DNA of 25,162 bases from an uncultured Oscillospiraceae bacterium (GCA_900544715.1 UQWL01000026.1:1-25162); one strand, 5' to 3'; counted from the first letter of the stretch, positions 16,992 to 23,859 are shown. Notes: generated by a model from the letters alone, not told the origin. A program made the numbers and translations.

Positions 16992-18578
16992 TTATTCCAC
17001 CTTTGCACCGTCTGACGCAATCATTTTCCCTGTAATCACAATATGAAACGGTGTGCCGCTGACCTCCAGCAGATAGGCCTGCCCTTCCTGAAGGCCCTGG
17101 AATCGAACCTTCATCTCATCGCCGTCCGGCCCTTCCACAATCGTCCCGGCAAGACGGTTCCCATCGGGGGAAACAGCGGTGACGGAAAGGCCCTCCCGCC
17201 ACTCAAAAGCCTCTTTGAATTCGATCTCCACCAAATCCCCTTCCGCCTTGTATTCTGTGCGGTCAAATACGGGCAGTTCTGCCTCACGGATGAGGAAATC
17301 ACCATAGAGCGTTTCCGTGCCCTTCTTCCCCTGCACATGCAAGAGCGCCACACTGATGAGCTCATTGAGCGGCAAATCCTCCGCCTCAAGATACCAATAG
17401 CCGCCCTCATAGCCCGCGATTTTACAGGCTACCGCATTCCCTTCGCGCGTGAGAAGGACGGCACGCTCCGCGCCGGTTCTGCCGGTTTCTTCCGCACCGT
17501 CAAAGCGGATGCGGAATTGCCCGCTCGCCAACCGTTCCAGCGGCTCACGATCCTCCGTCTCCTTAAAACGCGCATAACGGCCCTTTTGATTGCAGAAATT
17601 CGCCGTGAAGGAGCGTTCCACGCCCTGTGCGTCTCTCATGCCGGTTACGCGCACTGTGCAGGCCGTCCCCGCTGCCACGCTGTCCGCCACGATGGAAAAG
17701 CGGTCGTCCTTCACCTCGACGAGGCGGGGGATAACGGCTTCTCCCCCCGCAGGGGTGACGGTGATGGATTCCTTCCCGGTCAGCGTAAAATCCTGCGTGA
17801 ACCGCAGCTCAATATTGCCGTTTTTGTGCACACGCACGCCCATCAGGTCGAGAAAATCCTCCCCTAGGCCCGCCTTTTCATAGGCCTCCTCCAGTTCCAT
17901 CCCCTGCGCTACGAGGGAATCAATATACGCGCGCATCTGTTGGGTGGAATCAAAGGAATGCTTTTTGACGGATACGTTCGGTTGAACCCCCTGCGCTTCA
18001 AACACCTGGCTGGCCGTATTGGCCATCTCCTGCTCCAACTGCTCCGTTCTCTGCCCGGTTGCCCCGGCAACAGAAATCAGCACATCGCGCCCCGCTTCGG
18101 AGAGATAGCCATCCGCAATCGCCTGATTGAGAATGGCCCGCAGCGTCTCCTGTGCGCTGCTGTTTGCGCTCTCCGTCTTGCGGAGCAGCTCCTTGCCATC
18201 CTCATTCACGCCGATAAGCCCCACCACGCGCCCCAGGCGGTTAAGCTCAATGCGCACCACCGGATTAATCGCAATTTCCACGCTTGCATCTGCCGTTGAA
18301 AGCACACGGTAGCCCTGCTGCACGCCGATGAGCAGCAACAGGCAGGCGGCAACCGCAACCACCCATCGCCTGACGCGCCGCATGGCCACGATGTGGCCGC
18401 GCCCCCGTGCTGCTTCCGCTTTACCCGCCGCCTCCTCTATGGCAAGCTCCAGGCAGGCGGCGTCCAGCTCCATGCCAACCTCCCATCCGGGCTGAACAGG
18501 CACTATTCTGAATTCGCCGTCCGCTGTGAGCAGGGTTGTGCTGTCGCCATTGATCTCCAAAATTAAAATCCGATTCAC
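16992..18578 (-). CDS. rsgI: RsgI-like membrane anti-sigma factor
   Basis: A 528-residue transmembrane anti-sigma factor expected to hold SigI at the membrane and release it on a cell-surface signal. Residues 1-60 form the cytosolic RsgI domain (ILEINGDSTTLLTADGEFRIV), one membrane helix spans about 72-88 (VVAVAACLLLLIG), and residues 96-130 carry the family's extracellular block VEIAINPVVRIELN followed by GRVVGLIGVNEDGKELL. The NP at 105-106 matches the Asn-Pro pair where clostridial RsgI proteins are reported to self-cleave. The remaining ~300 residues look like repeated beta-sandwich modules; I see no known carbohydrate-binding domain. It starts with GTG overlapping the sigI stop (GTGA), with GGAGGGG 7 bases upstream, so translation is coupled. 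Confidence 0.92.
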   Translation of the reverse strand: MNRILILEINGDSTTLLTADGEFRIVPVQPGWEVGMELDAACLELAIEEAAGKAEAARGRGHIVAMRRVRRWVVAVAACLLLLIGVQQGYRVLSTADASVEIAINPVVRIELNRLGRVVGLIGVNEDGKELLRKTESANSSAQETLRAILNQAIADGYLSEAGRDVLISVAGATGQRTEQLEQEMANTASQVFEAQGVQPNVSVKKHSFDSTQQMRAYIDSLVAQGMELEEAYEKAGLGEDFLDLMGVRVHKNGNIELRFTQDFTLTGKESITVTPAGGEAVIPRLVEVKDDRFSIVADSVAAGTACTVRVTGMRDAQGVERSFTANFCNQKGRYARFKETEDREPLERLASGQFRIRFDGAEETGRTGAERAVLLTREGNAVACKIAGYEGGYWYLEAEDLPLNELISVALLHVQGKKGTETLYGDFLIREAELPVFDRTEYKAEGDLVEIEFKEAFEWREGLSVTAVSPDGNRLAGTIVEGPDGDEMKVRFQGLQEGQAYLLEVSGTPFHIVITGKMIASDGAKVE

Positions 18579-19276
18579 AGCCCTTCCCCTCCTTCCGTGC
18601 TGTCCAGCCGAATATATTCCCGGATAAATGGGTAATCCCCGCTGTGCACCAGCACCGCTGCCACCAGATACCTGCGGTGATCCTCCAGCACCTTGGGCTT
18701 CATCCCCAGCGCTTTGGCGAGCGCCTTGACCGGCACTTTCTTTTTGCGGCGAAACGCCTCCAGCATCGCTTCATCCTGCAACAGCATGCGCACCGCCGCC
18801 TTGCACGCTTTGCGCGTAGAAGCATGGCGTGGGGTTGCGGCGGATAGGTCCTGAAAGGAGAGCGACCACTCCCGCAGCTCCTGCGTCAGCAGCAGAATTT
18901 CTTCTCGCCGAGCTTCCTGCTCGCTTTGCAGATTGTAGGTATGCCGCGATACCGTATCGATCAGGCTCCGGCTCTCCTCATCCTCTTGATCCAGAAGGGG
19001 CAGCTCCGGGTGCGCCGTATCCCGCCGGATGCAGTCAATTACCCGCCGGGAGATGAGCAGCTTTGCAAAGGAGAGGAAGCTACCCTTCTCCGGCTCAAAG
19101 GTACGCACTGCCTGCGCAAAGGCCAGCATACCAGCCTGCACATAATCCTCTTCGGCCTTCGGGCTGTTTGCCAGCACGGCTGATAGGATAAACGGGCGGT
19201 ATTCCCTGAGCAGGTCGTTCATCTCCCCATCGGAAGATTTTGCGATCAACACCCGATCCGCAAGCGTTTGCCCCAT
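18575..19276 (-). CDS. sigI: RNA polymerase sigma-I factor
   Basis: A 233-residue alternative sigma factor of the SigI group, used for heat or envelope stress in Bacillus and for polysaccharide-triggered genes in cellulolytic clostridia. Region 2 is visible: LLREYRPFILSAVLANSP, DYVQAGMLAFAQAVRTFEPEKGSFLSFA and RRVIDCIRRD. The C-terminal part has the SigI-specific DNA-binding segment VPVKALAKALGMKPKVLEDHR with HSGDYPFIREYIRL at the end. An open frame extends 54 codons further upstream, but AGGAGG at 8 bases before the ATG at 19276 fixes the start. It is cotranscribed with rsgI (4-base overlap). Confidence 0.95.
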   Translation of the reverse strand: MGQTLADRVLIAKSSDGEMNDLLREYRPFILSAVLANSPKAEEDYVQAGMLAFAQAVRTFEPEKGSFLSFAKLLISRRVIDCIRRDTAHPELPLLDQEDEESRSLIDTVSRHTYNLQSEQEARREEILLLTQELREWSLSFQDLSAATPRHASTRKACKAAVRMLLQDEAMLEAFRRKKKVPVKALAKALGMKPKVLEDHRRYLVAAVLVHSGDYPFIREYIRLDSTEGGEGL

Positions 19277-19330
19277 AGGCGGCGCCTCCTGTCCATTCAA
19301 ACTCCGTTGTTGATAAAAGCTTACCGGCCC

Positions 19331-19359
19331 ATTATACCGAAAAACGCCGCGTTTGCAAA
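19331..19359 (-). promoter_or_regulatory. Sigma-A type promoter of sigI-rsgI
   Basis: On the minus strand TATAAT (19331-19336) with TTTGCA (19354-19359, 17 bases) or TTGCAA (19353-19358, 16 bases) as -35. I saw no obvious SigI-type autoregulatory promoter. Confidence 0.65.
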
Positions 19360-19468
19360 CGGGCTTTGGCAGTATCCTTGCAAATATATTATTCGCATTC
19401 AAGGTGCCGGATTTCGGGGGCTTCCGCTTTTCTATCAAACTTTCCAGCGTTTGGCACGCCGTGCCAGT

Positions 19469-19497
19469 TTGACAACCCCGCTCAAGTGTGCTATTCT
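19469..19497 (+). promoter_or_regulatory. Promoter of the TPP-riboswitch operon
   Basis: TTGACA (19469-19474), 17 bases, TATTCT (19492-19497); the transcript would start near 19504, just before the riboswitch. A dyad TGGCAC-GCC-GTGCCA (19452-19466) lies immediately upstream of the -35 box. Confidence 0.8.
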
Positions 19498-19514
19498 AGG
19501 CTCAGCCAAAACAA

Positions 19515-19600
19515 CAAAAACAGGGGAGCCGCCAGCGGCTGAGAGGAAGGCACGCCTTCGACCCTCGAACCTGATCTGGATCATGCCAGCGTAGGGAGTT
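19515..19600 (+). ncRNA. TPP (THI-element) riboswitch
   Basis: The conserved landmarks are in order: CAGGGGAGCC, GGCTGAGAGG, ACCCTCGAACCTGATCTGGA, then ATGCCAGCGTAGGGA. These are the two ligand-binding arms of the thiamine pyrophosphate riboswitch. GGGAGT (19594-19599), at the closing end of the aptamer, can alternatively pair with ACTCCC (19619-19624), which contains the 5' arm of the terminator. That pairing would be the antiterminator: TPP binding frees the terminator and switches the downstream transport genes off. Confidence 0.97.
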
Positions 19601-19621
19601 ATAGAGAGCCGTTTATTTACT

Positions 19622-19650
19622 CCCGCTGTTGCACAGCGGGTTTTTGTTTT
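19622..19650 (+). terminator. Riboswitch-controlled terminator
   Basis: CCCGCTGT (19622-19629) pairs with ACAGCGGG (19633-19640) around TGC, followed by TTTTTGTTTT. It is the expression platform of the TPP riboswitch. Confidence 0.92.
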
Positions 19651-19725
19651 ATTGGCCGCCTTTCGGCAACATTATAGAAGTCCGGAAGGCAACACTCATC
19701 AAACAGAAAACGGGAGGAAAAGCAA

Positions 19726-20016
19726 ATGAATGCAAGCATAGCCATCCAGGTACTGCCCAGCGTGGAGGGGGAAGAAGTCATCCGGATTGTGGACGAGGTG
19801 ATCGCCTACATCAAATCAAGCGGCCTCAACACCTATGTCGGCCCCTTTGAAACCACGATTGAGGGCGATTATGACCAGCTCATGGAAATTGTGAAGGAAT
19901 GCCAGCTCATCTGCATCCGCGCAGGCGCGCCGAGTGTGATGTCCTATGTGAAGATCAATTACAAGCCGGATGGGGTGTGGACCATTGAGAAAAAAGTTAA
20001 AAAGCATCACGAATAA
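19726..20016 (+). CDS. MTH1187/YkoF-like thiamine-binding protein
   Basis: A 96-residue ferredoxin-like protein of the MTH1187/YkoF family, small cytosolic proteins that bind thiamine or its pyrimidine. Family features are the beta strand ASIAIQVLPS, an acidic helix with EVIAYIKSSGL, the block YVGPFETTIEGDYDQLMEIV and the closing strand SYVKINYKPDG. GGGAGG precedes the ATG by about 10 bases. It is the first gene after the TPP riboswitch and overlaps the permease gene by 47 bases, which indicates translational coupling. In related loci the protein travels with HMP/thiamine ABC transporters. Its exact job in transport is unsettled; handing over ligand or sensing are both possible. Confidence 0.9.
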   Translation: MNASIAIQVLPSVEGEEVIRIVDEVIAYIKSSGLNTYVGPFETTIEGDYDQLMEIVKECQLICIRAGAPSVMSYVKINYKPDGVWTIEKKVKKHHE

Positions 20017-20755
20017 GCTCTACTCCGTTTTAGGCATTGTGATCATCCTGCTGCTCTGGCAGGCGCTGTGCTCCTTCGGCATCGTGGCGGATTATATGCT
20101 GCCGTCGCCCCTGGCCGTGTGCCGGGCGTTTGCCGGCTCCTTTTCCATCCTGATGGGGCACGCGAAAACCTCGCTGGTGGAAGCGCTGCTCGGCCTCCTG
20201 ATCGGCGTTGCGCTGGCCTTTGTGATCGCGGTGGTGATGGATCGCTTTCACGTCATTTACAAGATGACCTATCCCCTGCTCGTCATCACGCAGGCGATTC
20301 CGGCGGTGGCAATCGCCCCGCTTTTGGTGCTGTGGCTCGGCTACGATATGACGCCGAAGGTGGTGCTGGTGATTATCGTCTGCTTTTTCCCCGTGGCGGT
20401 CGGGTTGTTGGACGGGCTGCGGGCTGCGGATACAGATCAGATCAGCCTGCTGCGCGCGATGGGGGCAAACCGGGCGCAAATCTTTTGGCACATCAAGCTG
20501 CCCGGCGCGCTGCCGAACTTTTTTTCCGGGCTGAAAATCTCTGTATCCTTCTCCATCGTGGGGGCGGTCATTGCGGAATGGCTCGGCGGCAGCAGCGGGC
20601 TCGGCGTGTATATGACCCGTGCGCGCAAATCCTTCGCGTATAGCGATATGTTCGCCGTGATCTTTCTGGTTGTCGCAATCAGCCTGCTGCTGATGGGGCT
20701 GACCAACCTGCTGGAAAAGAAGATGACGCCCTGGCGGCAGATCAAGAAAACATAG
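19970..20755 (+). CDS. thiX: Thiamine-precursor ABC transporter permease
   Basis: A 261-residue inner-membrane permease of the TauC/SsuC/ThiX type with about six hydrophobic helices. The cytoplasmic coupling motif is LLRAMGANRAQIFWHIKLPG around residues 160-185, which docks onto the ATPase. The start is uncertain: the ATG at 19970 has no visible ribosome site, whereas a TTG at 19985 has GGGGTG 7 bases before it and gives MRKKLKSITNKL, a usual permease N-terminus. Either way it begins inside the previous gene. It should form the pore with the lipoprotein and ATPase encoded next, importing HMP, formyl-aminopyrimidine or thiamine; riboswitch control supports this. Confidence 0.9.
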   Translation: MGCGPLRKKLKSITNKLYSVLGIVIILLLWQALCSFGIVADYMLPSPLAVCRAFAGSFSILMGHAKTSLVEALLGLLIGVALAFVIAVVMDRFHVIYKMTYPLLVITQAIPAVAIAPLLVLWLGYDMTPKVVLVIIVCFFPVAVGLLDGLRAADTDQISLLRAMGANRAQIFWHIKLPGALPNFFSGLKISVSFSIVGAVIAEWLGGSSGLGVYMTRARKSFAYSDMFAVIFLVVAISLLLMGLTNLLEKKMTPWRQIKKT

Positions 20756-20796
20756 CAGAGCCTCTACTTGAAACATAAAAAAGGAGAATGAGACTG

Positions 20797-21801
20797 ATGA
20801 AATTGACAAAACGTATCTTCGCGCTGCTGATGGCCGCGGCCTGCATTCTGACCGTTTTCGCCGGCTGCACAAAGGATGAAAAAGACCCGGGCGCGCAGGC
20901 GAAAACAAAACTCACCGTTGTGCTGGATTGGACGCCCAACACCAACCACACAGGCCTCTACGTGGCCCAGAAAAACGGCTACTTTGCGGATAACGGCCTG
21001 GAGGTTACCATTGAGCAGCCGCCGGAGGATGGCGCGGAAGCGCTCGTCGCCTCCGGCAAGGCGCAGTTTGGCGTGAGCTTCCAGGAGAATGTGGCAAGCG
21101 CACTGACTGCGGATTCCCCGTTGCCCATCACCGCTGTTGCAGCATTGATCCAGCACAACACCTCCGGCATCATCTCTCTGAAGAAAAATAACATCACCTC
21201 CCCGAAGGATATGGCGGGGCACTCCTATGCCTCTTGGAACACGCCGATCGAGAAAGCGATCCTCAAGGACGTCATTGAGAAGGACGGCGGCGATTTCAGC
21301 AAGGTCAAGATGATCTACAACTCCGCTACAGACGTTGTCACCGCCCTGCAGACGAATATCGACACCGTTTGGATCTATTACGCGTGGGACGGCATCGCAA
21401 CCGAGGTCAAGGGGCTGGAAACCAATTACTTCGCCTTTAAGGATATCAACCCCGCCCTCGATTTCTACACACCCCTCCTGATTGCGAACGACAGCTTCCT
21501 CAAGGAGCACCCGGATCAGGCCAAAGCATTCCTGAAGGCCGCCCGCTTGGGCTATGAATACAGCATTGAGCACCCGGAAGAGGCCGCCGCCATCCTGTGC
21601 GAATACGCGCCGGAGACAGACAAAGAGATCGCCGTGGCCAGCCAGAAATACCTGGCCTCGCAGTATAAAGCCGAGGTGGAGCGCTGGGGCGAATTTGACC
21701 AGAAGCGCTGGGATACTTTCTATGACTGGCTGTATGAAAACAAGGTGATTGCCAAAGAGATTCCGGATGGCAAAGGCTTCACCAACGATTATTTGAACTG
21801 A
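20797..21801 (+). CDS. thiY: Thiamine-precursor binding lipoprotein (ThiY/NMT1-like)
   Basis: A 334-residue extracytoplasmic solute-binding protein of the NMT1/THI5-like family. Residues 1-24 form a lipoprotein signal (KLTKR, a hydrophobic core, lipobox VFAGC with C24 as the lipidated residue). The hallmark LDWTPNTNHTGLYVAQKNGYF-type block follows the linker, then FGVSFQENVASAL and the YYAWDG block. The family binds pyrimidine precursors of thiamine. Two ATGs lie close together; AGGAG is 10 bases before 20797 and only 1 base before 20788, so 20797 is chosen. It sits between permease and ATPase genes in one operon. Confidence 0.93.
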   Translation: MKLTKRIFALLMAAACILTVFAGCTKDEKDPGAQAKTKLTVVLDWTPNTNHTGLYVAQKNGYFADNGLEVTIEQPPEDGAEALVASGKAQFGVSFQENVASALTADSPLPITAVAALIQHNTSGIISLKKNNITSPKDMAGHSYASWNTPIEKAILKDVIEKDGGDFSKVKMIYNSATDVVTALQTNIDTVWIYYAWDGIATEVKGLETNYFAFKDINPALDFYTPLLIANDSFLKEHPDQAKAFLKAARLGYEYSIEHPEEAAAILCEYAPETDKEIAVASQKYLASQYKAEVERWGEFDQKRWDTFYDWLYENKVIAKEIPDGKGFTNDYLN

Positions 21802-21835
21802 CAAACCCCATCGTGAACGGAAATGAGGCGCTGAA

Positions 21836-22579
21836 ATGGACCGGCTGCGGGCAGAACACATTACAAAAAGCTTTGATGGCACCACGATCATCCAGGATGT
21901 CAGCCTGACGCTGCATGAGGATGAGCTGATCTGCCTGCTGGGCGTCAGCGGCGTGGGGAAAAGCACGTTTTTCAACGTCCTCTCCGGCCTCGTCGTGCCG
22001 GACAGCGGCCGCGTTCTGCTGGGCGAGGAGGAGATCACGGGCCAGACGGGCCGCATCAGCTACATGCAGCAAAAGGATTTGCTCCTGCCGCACAAGCGGA
22101 TTGTGGATAATATCGCCCTCCCGCTCGTGCTCAAGGGCGTTTCGCGCAAAGAGGCGCGCGCGCAGGTCAGCGCAGGCCTTGCGGATTTCGGGCTGGAGGG
22201 TGTGGAGCGCAAATACCCCGGCCAGCTCTCGGGCGGCATGCGGCAGCGCGCGGCGCTGTACCGCACCTATCTCTTCAACAGCGAGGTAGCCCTGCTGGAC
22301 GAGCCCTTTAGCGCGGTGGATGCGATCACGAAATCACAGCTTCATCTCTGGTATTTGGAGATGATGAGCCGCCTGCATATGTCGGCGATCTTCATCACGC
22401 ACGATATTGATGAAGCGATCTTCCTCTCCGACCGCATTTATATCATGTCCGGCGCGCCGGGGCGGATCACGCAGGAGCTGGCGATCCGGCACCCGCGCCC
22501 GCGCACAACGCGCTTTACGGCTTCACAGGAATTCATGGAGCATAAACGGCAGATTTTAGATGCGCTGAAAATCCAATAG
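21836..22579 (+). CDS. thiZ: Thiamine-precursor ABC transporter ATPase
   Basis: A 247-residue ABC ATPase of the nitrate/taurine/ThiZ group. Visible elements are Walker A GVSGVGKST (36-44), a Q-loop in YMQQKDLLLP, signature LSGGMRQR (131-138), Walker B VALLDEP (151-157), D-loop SAVD and switch histidine H189 in FITHD. It powers the permease and completes the ThiXYZ set. GAGG lies about 7 bases before the ATG. It is the last gene of the riboswitch operon and is followed by a hairpin terminator that is repeated, inverted, 600 bases further on. No thiamine biosynthesis gene is in view, which fits salvage. Confidence 0.94.
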   Translation: MDRLRAEHITKSFDGTTIIQDVSLTLHEDELICLLGVSGVGKSTFFNVLSGLVVPDSGRVLLGEEEITGQTGRISYMQQKDLLLPHKRIVDNIALPLVLKGVSRKEARAQVSAGLADFGLEGVERKYPGQLSGGMRQRAALYRTYLFNSEVALLDEPFSAVDAITKSQLHLWYLEMMSRLHMSAIFITHDIDEAIFLSDRIYIMSGAPGRITQELAIRHPRPRTTRFTASQEFMEHKRQILDALKIQ

Positions 22580-22628
22580 GCAGATTGCACAGGCTGCGAT
22601 GGATAGCGGCGCCAACGATATAGAATGA

Positions 22629-22658
22629 CCCTGAATGCGTGTACATTCAGGGCCTTTC
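22629..22658 (+). terminator. Terminator of the thi transport operon (left flank hairpin)
   Basis: CCCTGAATG (22629-22637) pairs with CATTCAGGG (22644-22652) around CGTGTA, followed by CCTTTCTAT. The same 24 bases recur in reverse orientation at 23252-23275. Between here and the peptide gene (22659-22958) lie only an AT-rich stretch, two dyads and a promoter. Confidence 0.8.
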
Positions 22659-22708
22659 TATATCTGTTGAAAGAGAAAAATTCTTACGCTCACATTTACG
22701 ATATTCAA

Positions 22709-22725
22709 TCCTATCTCCAATAGGA
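22709..22725. repeat. Dyad TCCTAT-N5-ATAGGA, possible operator
   Basis: A perfect 6-bp dyad. Its half-sites recur in opposite order (ATAGGA-N4-TCCTAT) inside the promoter at 22839-22854, about 130 bases downstream. Confidence 0.4.
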
Positions 22726-22830
22726 CATTGAAGATAACAATAAAATTCGATTGTAAGATTATTATTTTACCATTGCGTTATCATGCCATGCTGCACGTCA
22801 ATCGCTTTTGTAAAAATATGCTGTAAAATA

Positions 22831-22859
22831 TTGATTGAATAGGATTACTCCTATATAAT
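22831..22859 (+). promoter_or_regulatory. Promoter of the small-peptide (toxin-like) mRNA, with internal dyad
   Basis: TTGATT (22831-22836), 17 bases, TATAAT (22854-22859). The dyad ATAGGA-TTAC-TCCTAT (22839-22854) fills the spacer. The transcript should start near 22866, exactly at a GCGGC-GCAA-GCCGC stem with a GNRA tetraloop that would protect its 5' end. Confidence 0.8.
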
Positions 22860-22915
22860 TGACATGCGGCGCAAGCCGCCGGTGGCATTGCCAAAACGGT
22901 AGGCAGTTAGCGTCC

Positions 22916-22947
22916 TTTCTCCTTTCATATTTTTATGAGAAGGAGGG
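22916..22947 (+). promoter_or_regulatory. Hairpin occluding the ribosome site of the small peptide
   Basis: CTCCTT with CATA pairs with TATG and AAGGAG across a short internal loop. The AAGGAG arm is the upstream part of the extended ribosome site AAGGAGGGAGGTGAT, so folding should limit initiation. Confidence 0.6.
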
Positions 22948-22958
22948 AGGTGATGCGC

Positions 22959-23024
22959 ATGGAGTACATAGTAGTCATTTTAATCATGACCTTACTACTC
23001 GTTGTTGCAATAAAAAAAGACTAA
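22959..23024 (+). CDS. 21-aa hydrophobic peptide, putative type I toxin
   Basis: A 21-residue peptide: MEYIVVIL at the start, a continuous hydrophobic core, and the charged end AIKKD. One membrane helix and a short charged tail are the hallmarks of type I toxins, which insert in the cytoplasmic membrane; I cannot place it in a named toxin family. GGAGGTGAT, a perfect complement to the 16S 3' end, is 8 bases before the ATG at 22959. An in-frame ATG at 22953 would add two residues but sits too close. A consensus promoter lies 100 bases upstream, the ribosome site is in a hairpin, and a convergent antisense RNA covers the last codons and 3' UTR. Function is inferred from architecture, not homology. 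Confidence 0.75.
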   Translation: MEYIVVILIMTLLLVVAIKKD

Positions 23025-23104
23025 CTGCCCTCGTCCCTCAACTTGTGCAGTTAGTCTAATCAATTGAGAGGCGCTAACCGTCTATTACGGCAGTGCCATC
23101 GTTC
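23010..23104 (-). ncRNA. Antisense RNA, putative type I antitoxin
   Basis: About 95 nt on the minus strand. It starts about 7 bases after a consensus -10 box and ends at a perfect intrinsic terminator: AGACTAACTGC pairs with GCAGTTAGTCT (23018-23028 and 23047-23057), followed on the minus strand by TTTTTTT. It overlaps the last codons, the stop codon and the 3' UTR of the toxin-like mRNA, and covers both 3' segments (23021-23029 and 23072-23100) that the mRNA 5' end can pair with. Binding would therefore block folding or promote decay of the mRNA. No protein is encoded. Confidence 0.78.
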
Positions 23105-23110
23105 ATTTTT

Positions 23111-23139
23111 ATTATATGGTTGAAATGATCGTTTGTCAA
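23111..23139 (-). promoter_or_regulatory. Perfect consensus promoter of the antisense RNA
   Basis: On the minus strand TTGACA (23134-23139), 17 bases, TATAAT (23111-23116). It is stronger than the sense promoter, as expected when the antitoxin RNA must be in excess. Confidence 0.9.
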
Positions 23140-23251
23140 TACCTGTCAGGGAAAAGAGATAGAAATCAATTTTACTTTCAAATCCCAGGTGAACTTCATA
23201 GGCGAACCATGTTCGCTTACAAATTACCTTCTAAAATGAATCATAAAATGG

Positions 23252-23275
23252 CCCTGAATGTACACGCATTCAGGG
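23252..23275 (-). repeat. Right flank hairpin, inverted copy of the 22629 terminator
   Basis: CCCTGAATG, loop TACACG, CATTCAGGG: the exact reverse complement of the hairpin at 22629-22652, and GGCC also extends the match at the outer or inner edge. The two copies bracket the toxin-antitoxin-like module. Between 23140 and 23352 I see no gene. Confidence 0.85.
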
Positions 23276-23564
23276 CTTCATCTTGTCGAAAAAAGGATAG
23301 TAATATGCACAAAGATCATTCAGTAAAAGTTTTTTAAACAATATTTTTCAGGTTGTCAGTTGTAAATTACTCCGATCACAACAAAAAACTGAGTTTGCGC
23401 TCAGGCCGCGCGGGCCCACGCCTTTTCCCGTTGGAAAAGGGTGCAAAAGAACTTTTTGAAGCACGGCACATCGGCAGCAATTCATTTAAAGCCACGAACC
23501 AACCCGTTCGGCGAGACGCCCAAAAACTCGCCGCCTCACGGCGCTCAAACAATTTGGGCGCTCG

Positions 23565-23610
23565 TTTGACCGCTACCATGCTACGCATGCGTAGCATGGT
23601 AGCGGTCAAA
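23565..23610. repeat. Perfect 46-bp palindrome
   Basis: Left arm TTTGACCGCTACCATGCTAC, centre GCATGC, right arm the exact complement; no mismatch over 46 bases. It lies only in the left arm of the fold-back element and has no counterpart in the right arm. Confidence 0.97.
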
Positions 23611-23859
23611 TCCCCTCACGAGCCACGCAGTGAGCGGAGTGCTTTGCTGCCTTGGCCTTCCGTCAGCGTTTACGTAGAATAGCGCGAAGCGTGAGAACAT
23701 AATTGGTGGTTTAAATGACTGGCTACACATCAGCATTCTGTATGTAAACGTTAGGTTCTACAAAGCAAGATTACGCAGTTAATCAAATGCGCCCATTACA
23801 GCTTATGGAAGGCCGAGGCAGCATTTGCAGAATCTGACTGCGTGGCTCGTGAGGGGATT

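Noticed and set aside
17043..17867. 274-codon plus-strand frame opposite rsgI
   Set aside because: No motif or ribosome site; rsgI is firmly supported by domain layout and the overlap with sigI.
20764..22056. 430-codon minus-strand frame opposite the ThiY and ThiZ genes
   Set aside because: It spans two well-supported sense genes and their gap; composition is that of antisense shadow, no ribosome site.
23353..23682. Open frames inside the fold-back element, some shared by both strands
   Set aside because: They follow from the inverted repeats and the 46-bp palindrome; no domain and no ribosome site.
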